This document shows, one piece after another, positions 23,301 to 31,124 of a DNA stretch of 64,000 nucleotides. Every line of letters starts with the position of its first letter. The stretch's first letter is position 1. Source of the DNA: UBA5336 sp964415675 (GTDB taxonomy: Bacteria > Pseudomonadota > Alphaproteobacteria > Caulobacterales > Hyphomonadaceae); the NCBI GenBank assembly GCA_964415675.1, contig CAYQBG010000010.1, forward strand, positions 62,001 to 126,000, read 5' to 3'. Made by a program: the position numbers and the translations under genes. The notes below the pieces were generated by a model. That model made no database searches. It saw nothing but the letters and a program-made list of their open reading frames with translations, and was not told the origin of the DNA.

Positions 23301-26119
23301 TCGTCTCGGTGCCCATGAGGCCGGGTGCCAATACGCTGGCTCTCACCATACGCGATCCTTTCGGCAATATCCGCGCTGAAGAGACCATCACGATCGAGGC
23401 GCCGGGCAAGCCTGCCGGCATTCGCGTGGTTGCACCTGCCGAGGCGCTTGCCGATCCCTCGCGCCCGGTCGGTGTGCAGGTTGAGCTTGTCGATGCGGAC
23501 GGGCGCGTGGCTGGCGCGCCGCTGGAGGTGACACTCATCGGGCGGGTCGACCGGTTCGATGTGCGTGATGCCCGGCCCGGCGTGCCCGGACTGCAGACCC
23601 GGCTGGAACACGGCCAGACACTTGTCGAACTGATCCCGGCCGGTGAGGTCGGGACACGGACGATCCGGGTCGAAAGCCCGCTCGGCCAGGCTGAGGCGAA
23701 GATCCGTTTCACGGCTGACACGCAAAGCGCGCCCATCGCGGTCGGGCTTGTCGAGGCGAATATCGATCTTGGCGGGTCTGGCAATGCCGGTCTCGGCGGC
23801 TGGTTTCCCAGTGAGGATATCAGCCCGTTCGAGGACAGTGAGGCGGGCATTGAGGGCGCGATTTACATGAAGGGCAAGATCGCCGAAGACACACTGCTTA
23901 CCCTGCGTTATGACAGCGACAAGGATCTTGAGGACGATTTGTTCCGTTCGGTCGAGCCCGATGATTTCTACCCGGTCTATGGCGACACATCAGAGCGTGG
24001 ATTCGATGCGCGATCGCGTGGAAAGGCGTTTGCCAGGCTGGATCGCGGGGCGTCCTATATCATGTATGGCGACGTGACCTACGGCGCCCAGGCCGATGCC
24101 ATCCGCCTCGGCCGGTATCGCCGCAGCCTGGAAGGCGCGCGTGGCCATCTCGAAGCGGGGCGGTTCACGCTGGACCTGTTCGCCGGCCAGACCGATGCGC
24201 GCCAGGTCGTCCGCGAAATCCCCGGCCGGGGCCTGTCGGGCCCCTATGATCTCAATGTGGACGGTGTGATCAGGAATTCCGAACGGGTCGAACTCATCAC
24301 CCGCGACCGCGAGCAGCCCGGCGTCATCATCAAGACACAGACGCTGAGCCGTTTCACGGGATACACGCTGGATTATTTCACCGGCGCGCTGATCTTTTCG
24401 AATTCCGTTCCGGCGCGTGACGAGGATTTCAACCCCGTCAGTATTCGAGTCACCTTCGAGGCCGATGCCGGCGAGGGCGAGGACTATTGGGTCGCCGGTG
24501 CGGAAGCGGCGTTCGACCTGACCGACTGGATGAGCACGGGCCTTCGACAAATCAGCGCGGATGCCCCGCTGGGCGATGATGACCGGCGCGAGGTGAGCGC
24601 GCTGTGGCTGGAAGCACGCGGCGAGGCCGGCGACGTCCTGCAGCTCGAAGCGGCCCGCTCGCAGGATGCCGGCGACGCAGAGGGCCATGCTTTGCGCATG
24701 TCCTATGAACGCGCCACCGACGGGGGCAGCCTCGGGGTCCGGGCCGCGCATGCTTCCCCGGATTTCGACGCTCCCGGCGCAGAAGTCTCATCGGGACGCG
24801 ACGAGGCCCGGTTTTTCGTCAATCGCCGGATGGGCGGGGGTCTTTTGAGTGCCGAAGCGCTTTATACTGCGGAGAATGAGGGCGAACGCCAGCGTTATGG
24901 CGCCGTGACGCGCTATGAGCGGCCGGTCACGGACACACTGCATCTGCGGGCCGGCGGGCGCTATGTGAATGACCGCGCCGCCGGGAATGACAAGACCGAT
25001 GCGTTCACCCTCGTGACCGGCGCGAGCTGGACCCCGCAGGCGATCAGGGGCGCGGCCTTCGATGTCGAGGCCGAGCATGATGTGGCGAGCGGGCGGCCCC
25101 ATCGCCTCTCGCTGAGCGCCGATTATGCGATGACGGCGCGCTGGCGGACCTATACCCAGGCCCAGTGGTCAGCCTCGCGCAGTGGCCAGTTCGGCTTCAC
25201 CGACCGCGCCGATGATGTCAGCGTGCGGGCCGGGACCGAATATCGCTGGTCCGATGCGCTGTCGGCCTTCACCGAGTATCGCGCGCGCGAGGATTTCTTC
25301 GATGCCGGCGTCGCCCAGGGGTTCGCCGCCAGCCGGACGCTCTCGCCCGCCCTGTCGATGCGCAGCCGGCTGGAACATGTCCAGCCGATCGCGGAAGCCT
25401 TCCAGCGCAACACCTCAGCCGGCCTCGGCGCGACCTGGGAGCCCGGTGACCGGGGATATATTGTCGAGGGCGACCTGGAATATGCCGTCTCAAGCAACAG
25501 CCAGGAAACCTGGTATGTCTCCTCGACCTATGGCCGGCGCTGGGAGGATGTGACCCTGCTTTCGCGCACCCGGCTGGCCCATACGACCGGCACGGCCGGG
25601 CGGATGCGGGCGCGCTCACGTCTGGGCTGGGCGCACAGGCCGCCGACCGATGACGCCCTCAATACGCTGGTCTGGTATGAGTTTGATCTGGATGACGGGC
25701 AGGGCCAGCGCGAAACGCGACACACCTGGTCAATTGGCGGCGAGCGGAAATTCGCCGAACGGCTTCGCCTGCGCGGCCGGTTTGCGGGTCAGTTCTACGG
25801 GCTCAACCAGTTCGGGACCGGACTGGATGCCAATACCGAGACGCTGATGGTGCAGGGCGGCGCCGAGCGCGATTTCGGCCGGCGCTGGGTTGCCGGCGCC
25901 AATCTGGCGGCCTTTACCGATGGTGAGTTCGACGAACAGACATTCGCGACCGGAGGCGAGCTCGGTTTCGTGCCGGCGCGCAACGCGCTGATTGCACTAG
26001 GTTACAACCATGCCTGGTCGAAGGAAATCGACACGCCGCGGCTCTACCGCGACGGCTGGTTCATGCGGCTTCAGCTGAAATTCGACGAGGATATCTGGAA
26101 CATATTCGAGCGCAGTTGA
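20318..26119 (+). CDS. Giant multidomain outer-membrane protein (DUF11/CnaB/SdrD-like, C-terminal beta-barrel)
   Basis: 1933 residues with a signal peptide ending near residue 29 (VARA). Order: residues 30-180, a module alike to the N-terminus of the 936-residue neighbour (VTNTGN, then a DTNGNGQIDPNDL calcium-type loop); about 215-380 and 600-720, DUF11 domains; about 497-560, a CnaB/carboxypeptidase-regulatory-like fold (GGALVELVGLDG, DAAGLFTISAP); about 745-820, an SdrD-B-like segment (GKVFLDCDGDGVQ, TDVKGRYSLPGL); about 950-1140, Ig-like strands; from about 1144 to the end, regularly alternating strands rich in aromatic and charged residues (FYPVYGDTS, SYIMYGDVTYG, DYFTGALIFS), ending FMRLQLKFDEDIW, which I read as an outer-membrane beta-barrel. 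Only a few cysteines. It is last in the locus and is followed by an intrinsic terminator. Confidence 0.75.
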   Translation: MSRQFAPAWRVQSLMLVSALAGPVARADMPLAGTQIRNTGEVSFLNTRIGQIETVSTNTVTTLVAERPRFDIDVDQTYVRAPGETALFAFLVTNTGNIAADVDIAFGDITGDFRFSYANAWVDTNGNGQIDPNDLPLGDDTLLHLPHAAARGILVDVGVPETARLGERATGRLSGVLVGASDGVASGQSTGFGARPNSGLPAASGASSAFGEVIVDERGLSLQKGASSGDAASGDEIVYTLKLRNNANAPFDPDRQFDGVPLSIDGVPEEVLIVRDPIPLHTTFSRVLETHDFTAVYQTANETAEEWSRTPPADPGGVTALGFILADPFPTGQSRDFRFAVTVNAATDGLLVENIGEVLLPGGAAGFDPSESNRVVTAISGERGTIEFHLSEAFSDPVGEAGFGDSLFLEAVSGQCNVSSGIDTAAITVSSAPGGDREIVIAVETAPNSGIFRTQALAVAQADDLLPGDGVLQGAERSMATASVDCDPGLTESVTIAPAGVVFDSATNEPVGGALVELVGLDGQVLTSETTDAAGLFTISAPEAGAARLRVTPPSDLISPSRRKGFAGYGRQVHPHASFGRAFDIGLPGRRLNIDIPVDPDLTGALALAKTSESIEARTGDIVTFNIELRNNSPVAVQMSEIEDRLPPGFAYLDGSARLDGMALADPGRRASGEIVFETGLIEPFADSELVYSVRVTPNSGQGERTNFARLSGIPVGHTEPVQSNLASHTVRIDDSSGVFSRDGVVLGKVFLDCDGDGVQSNHHGEEPGLPGVQLHLDDGLSVVTDVKGRYSLPGLSPRTHVIDVYDPTLPPGTAVVATRALDAGRAGSRFVPLKAGEIRSEAFAVRPVEGECRAELMSRLRARIDGFDQAALGIPRSAASLQFDTVRAGGRGRVEASRAVESAAFERARTGHRLTAPARQIAPTMDLKPLLADLPDLPSFLDLEDGDAVLDRKVSVRVAAPAGTEVELSRNGAPVEDDRIGQRISDGTHQIIEFVSVPMRPGANTLALTIRDPFGNIRAEETITIEAPGKPAGIRVVAPAEALADPSRPVGVQVELVDADGRVAGAPLEVTLIGRVDRFDVRDARPGVPGLQTRLEHGQTLVELIPAGEVGTRTIRVESPLGQAEAKIRFTADTQSAPIAVGLVEANIDLGGSGNAGLGGWFPSEDISPFEDSEAGIEGAIYMKGKIAEDTLLTLRYDSDKDLEDDLFRSVEPDDFYPVYGDTSERGFDARSRGKAFARLDRGASYIMYGDVTYGAQADAIRLGRYRRSLEGARGHLEAGRFTLDLFAGQTDARQVVREIPGRGLSGPYDLNVDGVIRNSERVELITRDREQPGVIIKTQTLSRFTGYTLDYFTGALIFSNSVPARDEDFNPVSIRVTFEADAGEGEDYWVAGAEAAFDLTDWMSTGLRQISADAPLGDDDRREVSALWLEARGEAGDVLQLEAARSQDAGDAEGHALRMSYERATDGGSLGVRAAHASPDFDAPGAEVSSGRDEARFFVNRRMGGGLLSAEALYTAENEGERQRYGAVTRYERPVTDTLHLRAGGRYVNDRAAGNDKTDAFTLVTGASWTPQAIRGAAFDVEAEHDVASGRPHRLSLSADYAMTARWRTYTQAQWSASRSGQFGFTDRADDVSVRAGTEYRWSDALSAFTEYRAREDFFDAGVAQGFAASRTLSPALSMRSRLEHVQPIAEAFQRNTSAGLGATWEPGDRGYIVEGDLEYAVSSNSQETWYVSSTYGRRWEDVTLLSRTRLAHTTGTAGRMRARSRLGWAHRPPTDDALNTLVWYEFDLDDGQGQRETRHTWSIGGERKFAERLRLRGRFAGQFYGLNQFGTGLDANTETLMVQGGAERDFGRRWVAGANLAAFTDGEFDEQTFATGGELGFVPARNALIALGYNHAWSKEIDTPRLYRDGWFMRLQLKFDEDIWNIFERS

Positions 26120-26148
26120 AACGGGCAACACTCCCCAAGGCCCTGACT

Positions 26149-26181
26149 GCCCCGGCGTATTACATGCCGGGGGCTTTTTTT
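26149..26181 (+). terminator. Intrinsic terminator after the surface-protein locus
   Basis: GCCCCGGC (26149-26156), a nine-base loop, GCCGGGGGC (26166-26174), then seven T residues (26175-26181). It is 30 bases past the stop of the giant gene and points the right way. The convergent peroxiredoxin gene ends at 26200. Confidence 0.9.
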
Positions 26182-26199
26182 GGCGGAGGGGCGAGAGGC

Positions 26200-26838
26200 C
26201 TAACGGTCCGGCTGCGGGGTTACGCGCAGATAGGGCTTGATCTCGGTATGTCCCTTGGGGAAGAGCCGTTTGATCTCCTCCGGGTCGGTCAGGGACGGGA
26301 CGATGATCACATCCTCGCCCGGCTGCCAGTTGACCGGCGTGGCCACCTTGTAACCATCGGTCAGTTGCAGGCTGTCAATCAGGCGCAGGATCTCGTCAAA
26401 GTTCCGGCCCGCGCTGGGCGGATAGATGATTGAGGCGCGGATCTTCTTGTTCGGATCGATCACATAGACCGCGCGGACGGTCACTTTCGGATCGGCATTG
26501 GGATGGATCATGTTGTAGAGCGAGGCCACGGTCTTGTCGGGATCGGCAATGATCGGGAAATCGACCTTGTGGCCCTGCGTCTCCTCGATATCGCCGATCC
26601 AGGCCTTGTGGTCCTCGACACTGTCCACGGAAACCACGATCGCCTTGGCGTGGCGCGCGGCCAGCTGGTCCTTCAGCTTGGCGGTATAACCCAGCTCGGT
26701 CGTGCAAACTGGTGTGAAATCGGCCGGGTGCGAAAAGAACACAACCCAGTCATCTCCGATCCAGTCATGGAACCGGATGGGGCCTTGTGTAGTGTCGGCT
26801 TCGAAATCCGGAGCGGTATCTCCGAGCAAGAGGCTCAT
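26200..26838 (-). CDS. 1-Cys peroxiredoxin (Prx6 type)
   Basis: Reduces hydrogen peroxide and organic peroxides. 212 residues from the ATG at 26838, preceded by AGGAG. The peroxidatic centre is PADFTPVCTTE, with the threonine and cysteine of the PXXXTXXC motif; the absence of a second resolving cysteine in the C-terminal half, the NFDEILRLIDSLQ helix and the long tail with VIIVPS are features of the Prx6 (1-Cys) branch rather than AhpC. No reductase is encoded nearby. Confidence 0.92.
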   Translation of the reverse strand: MSLLLGDTAPDFEADTTQGPIRFHDWIGDDWVVFFSHPADFTPVCTTELGYTAKLKDQLAARHAKAIVVSVDSVEDHKAWIGDIEETQGHKVDFPIIADPDKTVASLYNMIHPNADPKVTVRAVYVIDPNKKIRASIIYPPSAGRNFDEILRLIDSLQLTDGYKVATPVNWQPGEDVIIVPSLTDPEEIKRLFPKGHTEIKPYLRVTPQPDR

Positions 26839-26958
26839 GCTTTTTCCTCCAATGGCTTGATCTGCGACCTGAAAATGGTGCCTAAGTCGCGGTATGCCCA
26901 TAGGGCGGGCGCTGAAAAGCGCCTTGAATTTTACTAAGCCACTTTGCAGTCATCCTCC

Positions 26959-27492
26959 ATGCAGCGCCTGATACTGATGAGACACGCCAAGACCGAAGCC
27001 TGGTATGAGGGCGTCGATGACCATGGCCGGGCGCTGGTTACGCGCGGGCGTGAGGATGCGGCGCGGGTCGCCGACGCACTGATCGATGAGGGTTGGGGCG
27101 CCGACCTGGCGCTTGTCTCGACGGCGCGCCGGGCGCGCGAGACATGGCTGGCCATGGCGGGACAGCTGGATGTGAGCGACGTCCATTATCTCGACGATCT
27201 TTATCTCGCTTCGCCAGAAACAATCTCCGATATCATCAGCCAGCGCGGCAGCGATCGCCGGACACTTCTCCTGATCGGGCACAATCCCGGCATCCATGAG
27301 TTTGCCTGGGAGCTTGCGCGAACCGCCGGTAGTGGCAATCCGGAAGCAACAGACCGCCTCAGGCAGAAATACCCGACGGGATGTGCCGGCCTGTTCGAGG
27401 CCCGCGAGGACGCCCCTTTCGTGCCCGCATTGTTCAGGCTGGTCGATGTCATACACCCAAAGGCACTTCGGTGCAGCGACGACAAAGCCTGA
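26959..27492 (+). CDS. SixA-like histidine phosphatase
   Basis: 177 residues of the phosphoglycerate-mutase-like superfamily. The catalytic LMRHAKTE motif with H9 opens the protein; the second histidine is in LLIGHNPGI, and conserved arginines are in TARRARETW. SixA dephosphorylates phosphohistidine on phosphotransfer proteins; in alphaproteobacteria most homologues are uncharacterised. The ATG at 26959 is preferred to a TTG five codons upstream. Divergent from the peroxiredoxin gene with a 120-base gap. Confidence 0.87.
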   Translation: MQRLILMRHAKTEAWYEGVDDHGRALVTRGREDAARVADALIDEGWGADLALVSTARRARETWLAMAGQLDVSDVHYLDDLYLASPETISDIISQRGSDRRTLLLIGHNPGIHEFAWELARTAGSGNPEATDRLRQKYPTGCAGLFEAREDAPFVPALFRLVDVIHPKALRCSDDKA

Positions 27493-27592
27493 AGAATGGC
27501 CGCCCCGCCAAGGGGTGGCGGAGCGGCCGGCCCGAGCCCGGGAGCGGGTCGTCAAGGAGGCGGGCTCTGGCTTTTCGATGGGTGCCCGGCGC

Positions 27593-27904
27593 CTATCTGC
27601 GATCGGTCTTTTCAGCGTGGATACGATCCAGCGCCGGGGAATCGATTTGAGAGATGGCGCTGTCCAGCGTGCGTTTCTGGCAGCTGCTTTCGCTGATGAT
27701 ATCGGCGAGGCGCTGTGTCTGCCCGCGCATATCGCAGCGTCTGGCAACTTGACTGAACAGTTCCTGATAGATGGCGCGTGCGCCGGCCTCGGTCTGAACG
27801 GCTTCGCGATCGAATGAGTATTTGAACGCGAAATCGCCGGCGGCGGCAGCCGGGGCTGAAATCACGAGGCAGGCGGCGGCGGATGCAAGTGTGGCGCGGA
27901 TCAT
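27593..27904 (-). CDS. UrcA family exported protein
   Basis: 103 residues: signal peptide (MIRATLASAAACLVISAPAAA) followed by a UrcA-like domain with the GARAIYQELFSQVARRC pattern (the family's G-X2-L/I-Y-X-R/E-I...A...C core) and a second cysteine in SSCQKRTLDSAIS. UrcA proteins are small periplasmic proteins of unknown function, abundant in Sphingomonadales and Caulobacterales. An AGAGG lies nine bases upstream of the start. Confidence 0.75.
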   Translation of the reverse strand: MIRATLASAAACLVISAPAAAAGDFAFKYSFDREAVQTEAGARAIYQELFSQVARRCDMRGQTQRLADIISESSCQKRTLDSAISQIDSPALDRIHAEKTDRR

Positions 27905-27931
27905 GTGTCTGTTCCTCTCTTCTCAGATGGT

Positions 27932-27945
27932 CGGAAAATTTTCCG
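27932..27945. promoter_or_regulatory. Perfect 14-bp palindrome upstream of the UrcA gene
   Basis: CGGAAAATTTTCCG is an uninterrupted palindrome 27 bases before the minus-strand UrcA start, where a promoter -10 region would lie. It may be an operator; no regulator gene adjoins it. Confidence 0.4.
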
Positions 27946-27960
27946 GATTTTGGGGGTGTG

Positions 27961-27983
27961 GCCCGGCCGCCGATCGGCCGGGC
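27961..27983. terminator. GC-rich hairpin between two small minus-strand genes
   Basis: Arms GCCCGGCCG (27961-27969) and CGGCCGGGC (27975-27983) with a five-base loop, 17 bases past the stop of the 64-residue gene. No T-tract on the minus strand, so termination would need help or be partial. Confidence 0.4.
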
Positions 27984-28000
27984 GGTGGATCGGCGGCGTC

Positions 28001-28195
28001 TCAGCCGCGCAGCGCACGGCGCGAAAGGCGCTTGCGACGCTTGACCAACAGGCTCTGTCCGCCTGCGGCGCCCGTGTCATTTGCGGCCTTCGGGAACTGG
28101 GTGGCCATGTGGGCGTGGGCGGTCACCGGCAGCATCCGGGTCGCCAGCATGGGCAGGGCAGGAGCCGTTTCGGTGAGGCGAATGAGGGCGGTCAT
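28001..28195 (-). CDS. Hypothetical 64-residue protein with basic C-terminus
   Basis: I do not recognise a family. The product begins MTALIRLTETAPALPMLATRML and ends with a strongly basic stretch (LLVKRRKRLSRRALRG). Support for a real gene: an AAGGAC ahead of the ATG, a good sigma-70-like promoter about 70 bases upstream in an A/T-rich island, and a hairpin after the stop. Against it: short, no homologue known to me, and the same signals could belong to a small RNA. Confidence 0.4.
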   Translation of the reverse strand: MTALIRLTETAPALPMLATRMLPVTAHAHMATQFPKAANDTGAAGGQSLLVKRRKRLSRRALRG

Positions 28196-28267
28196 GGTTT
28201 CAAGGTCCTTCTTGTCAGTTCAAGGGGCGTCCGGGCCCCGCCGGCGGCTGTTCCGTCCGACAGGCTC

Positions 28268-28296
28268 TATCTAGCACTAGAATTATTGTTTTTCAA
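28268..28296 (-). promoter_or_regulatory. Sigma-70-like promoter on the minus strand
   Basis: Read on the minus strand: TTGAAA (28291-28296), 17 bases, TAGATA (28268-28273). It lies in the A/T-richest stretch of the window (about 28262-28365) and points to the small gene at 28195. Sequence match only. Confidence 0.5.
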
Positions 28297-28379
28297 TAAG
28301 AAAATAGCGAAAAACAACAAACTTAAACTGATTCAAGGCGCTATCGCGTATCGTTTATCGATATGTTCTTCTGGGGTTC

Positions 28380-28532
28380 TCAACGTGCCTGGCCGCGCCG
28401 GCATTTTTGCGAGCAGTAAATCACGCCATCCCAGTTGCGCGCCCATTTGCGGCGCCAGCTGAAGGGCTTCATGCAGACCGGACAGATCTTCTCCGGGCGG
28501 CTGCGTCTTGACCGGTTTCGCTCACGTGCCAT
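28380..28532 (-). CDS. DUF2256 small zinc-finger-like protein
   Basis: 50 residues from the ATG at 28532. The conserved DUF2256 body is complete: CPVCMKPFSWRRKWARNWD followed by VIYCSQKCRR, giving two CXXC/CXXXC-type cysteine pairs suited to zinc binding. The function is not known; genes of this family often sit beside photolyase/cryptochrome or flavoprotein genes, and here the divergent neighbour 81 bases away is an FAD oxidoreductase. Confidence 0.88.
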   Translation of the reverse strand: MARERNRSRRSRPEKICPVCMKPFSWRRKWARNWDGVIYCSQKCRRGQAR

Positions 28533-28613
28533 GTCGCCAGAATTAAGCTGGTCTCTGCCCACGCACAGCGCGGCACATACTCGCGACCGGCAATGGGAAA
28601 AAGGACACCCGGC

Positions 28614-29615
28614 ATGGCAGAACAGATTGCAATTATCGGCGCCGGCATGGCGGGATTGTCCTGTGCGCAGGTGCTGACGCGCGAGGGCTATGATGTCCGC
28701 CTGTTCGACAAGGGGCGAGGCCCTGGCGGACGGATGTCGACACGCCGGGCGGAAACATCACTTGGGGAATTGAGGTGGGACCATGGCGCGCAATATTTCA
28801 CCGCGCGTTCGCAGGCGTTCGGCGCGGCTGTAGCTGAGTGGGAAGCGGCTGGAGCTGTGGCCGAATGGACAGGCCGGTTTGTCCGGGTCGGTTCCGATGG
28901 CCAGATCCGGGCTGATGATACGCGCCGGCGCCTTGTTGGCGTTCCGGGGATGAATGATGTGATCCGGCATATGGCGTCTCCGCTCCGCATTGAATGGGCC
29001 GCGCGGGTCAAGGGTATCTCCGGCCGGCCGGGCGACTACCGGCTCGTCTTCGAAGATGGCGCAGAGGCGGGCCCGTTCGCAAAATTTGTGATTGCCGTGC
29101 CCGCCGAACAGGTCCCGGATCTGGTTGGAGAGCTTGCGCCAGAACTGGCTGGCATTGCGCGTGTCGCAAGGAGTGCGCCTTGCTGGACCGTGATGCTCGC
29201 TTTTGACGAAACCTTCGAAAGCCCGTTCGATGCAGCCCGGATCGAGACAGGGCCCTTGTCCTGGATCGCCCGCAACGTCTCCAAACCGGGGCGGGGGACT
29301 GGTGAAACCTGGGTTCTCCAGGCCGGGCCGGCCTGGTCGCAGACCCATATCGAGGACACGCCGGAAACGGTGATCGCCGAACTGGGCGCGCATTTCTCCC
29401 AGATCGTGCCCGCTGGAGAACCCGTCCATACCGGCGCGCATCGCTGGCGGTTTGCCAGGGTCGAACAGCCGGCGCCGGCCGAGGACGAACTGTCGGCCGC
29501 TGCGCGAGGCATATTTGCTTGCGGCGACTGGGCGCGTTCGGCCCGGGTTGAGGCGGCGTGGCTTAGCGGGCGCCGCGCGGCCGGCCGAGTCGCCGACAAG
29601 CAAATGAGCAGCTAA
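28614..29615 (+). CDS. FAD-dependent oxidoreductase (renalase-like amine oxidase fold)
   Basis: 333 residues from the ATG at 28614, with AAGGA nine bases ahead. IAIIGAGMAGLSCAQVL is the Rossmann dinucleotide loop, LFDKGRGPGGRMSTRR the second FAD contact and WDHGAQYFTAR the segment typical of the renalase/NAD(P)-binding flavoprotein group; GIFACGDWARSARVEAAWLSGR closes the FAD site. Substrate unknown. It is divergent from DUF2256, an association also seen in other bacteria, and is followed by a glycosyltransferase gene in the same direction. Confidence 0.85.
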   Translation: MAEQIAIIGAGMAGLSCAQVLTREGYDVRLFDKGRGPGGRMSTRRAETSLGELRWDHGAQYFTARSQAFGAAVAEWEAAGAVAEWTGRFVRVGSDGQIRADDTRRRLVGVPGMNDVIRHMASPLRIEWAARVKGISGRPGDYRLVFEDGAEAGPFAKFVIAVPAEQVPDLVGELAPELAGIARVARSAPCWTVMLAFDETFESPFDAARIETGPLSWIARNVSKPGRGTGETWVLQAGPAWSQTHIEDTPETVIAELGAHFSQIVPAGEPVHTGAHRWRFARVEQPAPAEDELSAAARGIFACGDWARSARVEAAWLSGRRAAGRVADKQMSS

Positions 29616-29675
29616 ATCTGATCAAGCAACCCTTGGTTGCTGGAAGTCCGGATTCCACAGGTGTTTGTTTCGCGG

Positions 29676-31124
29676 ATGGCGGAATGGGCAACAATCTACA
29701 GTCATCCAAAGGGCGCACCGGGACAGCTGCAGGTTGAAGCCCCGGATATCGACATGGCTGCTGTTGAGGCCAGTCTTGGCCTGTATGATCGCGCGCCGGA
29801 TCTTTCGGCCCTGACCCTGTTCCGGACACGCCACAATCGGCCGGGCCTCGCCAGCCGGATGGTCGCGCTCTCGGGCCTGTTTGCCCTGGTTTGTCCTGGT
29901 GCGGCCCTGATCATGGTTGGGCTTCTCCTTTTTTTATCCTTCAGTCTGGTTATCGCCTGGCGAGCCGTTCTTGTGCTTGTCGGATGCCTGCCCGCACGTG
30001 CCATTGAACCGGGAGGCGATGCGGCGCTTGCCCCGGTCTACTCTATCCTTGTCCCACTTTACCGCGAGGCAGCGGCTGTTTCCGGCCTTGCCGATGCGAT
30101 TGGCAGACTCGACTGGCCGGCCGATCGGTTCGATCTTATCCTCTTGCTGGAGGCCGACGATCTGGAGACGCAGGCGGCCGCCGGGGCGCAGAGCTGGCCG
30201 GAAGGCACGCGGATACTTATCCTTCCCGAGGGTCGGCCGAAAACCAAGCCGCGTGCCCTGAATTATGGCCTGCAATTTGCGCGTGGGAGCCTTCTGGTCA
30301 TTTATGACGCAGAAGACAGGCCGGCGCCGGACCAGTTGCGGGCGGCGGCTGGTGCGTTTCGTACCGCCGACCTGCGTCTCGCCTGCGTTCAGGCACCCCT
30401 TGTCGCATATAATCATCGCGAGAGCTGGCTGGCGGGGCAGTGGGCGCTCGAATATCGCATGCAGTTCGGCTTGCTGATGCCAGCGCTGGCAAGGCTCGGG
30501 CTTCCACTCCTGCTGGGGGGCACCAGCAATCATTTCCGCACCGATGTCCTGCGCGGCCTGCACGGTTGGGATGCCTGGAACGTGACTGAAGACGCCGATC
30601 TCGGTGTCAGGCTGGCACGGCGGGGCTACCGGGCCGGCATGATCACCCCGCCGACATTCGAGGAGGCGCCCGAACGGTTCGGCATATGGACAGCGCAACG
30701 CTCTCGCTGGCTCAAGGGGTTCATGCAGAGTTGGGGTGTGATGGCCCGCGATCCTGGTCGTTCCGCCCGCGCAATCGGTCTCGCAGGATGGTTATCCCTC
30801 CATCTTGCCCTGGCGGGCACACTTCTGGCAGCGCTTGTGCATGGGCCGGTGCTGGCTGTCTTTGCCTATCTGGCCCTGACTGTAGGATGGTCGGGGCTGG
30901 GTCTTCCGGGGCTTGGTCTTCTTGTCGCCGGGCTAACTGTCAACATTGCTGCCGCACTGCTTTGTCCGGGGCACAAGGACAGTCGACGGCTTTTCCTGGC
31001 CCTGACGCAACCCTTTTACTGGCCTCTTCTGAGCATTGCGGCAATGCGTGCGCTTTACTCCATGATCCGTGCGCCGCATTTCTGGGCCAAGACCCCCCAT
31101 GGGCTCACCGCCAGCCCGGAATGA
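29676..31124 (+). CDS. Membrane glycosyltransferase family 2 (cellulose-synthase-like)
   Basis: 482 residues from the ATG at 29676; TTG and GTG codons slightly upstream are alternatives. Two N-terminal membrane spans (around residues 65-110) precede a GT2 catalytic domain with SILVPLYREA, the DXD-like YDAED at 210-214, TEDADLG at 304-310 and QRSRW at 341-345, then several C-terminal spans. This D,D,D,QXXRW layout is that of processive or dolichol-independent GT2 enzymes such as cellulose synthase and NdvC-like proteins. No PilZ domain is attached. Product polymer unknown. Its stop overlaps the start of a small membrane protein. Confidence 0.87.
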   Translation: MAEWATIYSHPKGAPGQLQVEAPDIDMAAVEASLGLYDRAPDLSALTLFRTRHNRPGLASRMVALSGLFALVCPGAALIMVGLLLFLSFSLVIAWRAVLVLVGCLPARAIEPGGDAALAPVYSILVPLYREAAAVSGLADAIGRLDWPADRFDLILLLEADDLETQAAAGAQSWPEGTRILILPEGRPKTKPRALNYGLQFARGSLLVIYDAEDRPAPDQLRAAAGAFRTADLRLACVQAPLVAYNHRESWLAGQWALEYRMQFGLLMPALARLGLPLLLGGTSNHFRTDVLRGLHGWDAWNVTEDADLGVRLARRGYRAGMITPPTFEEAPERFGIWTAQRSRWLKGFMQSWGVMARDPGRSARAIGLAGWLSLHLALAGTLLAALVHGPVLAVFAYLALTVGWSGLGLPGLGLLVAGLTVNIAAALLCPGHKDSRRLFLALTQPFYWPLLSIAAMRALYSMIRAPHFWAKTPHGLTASPE

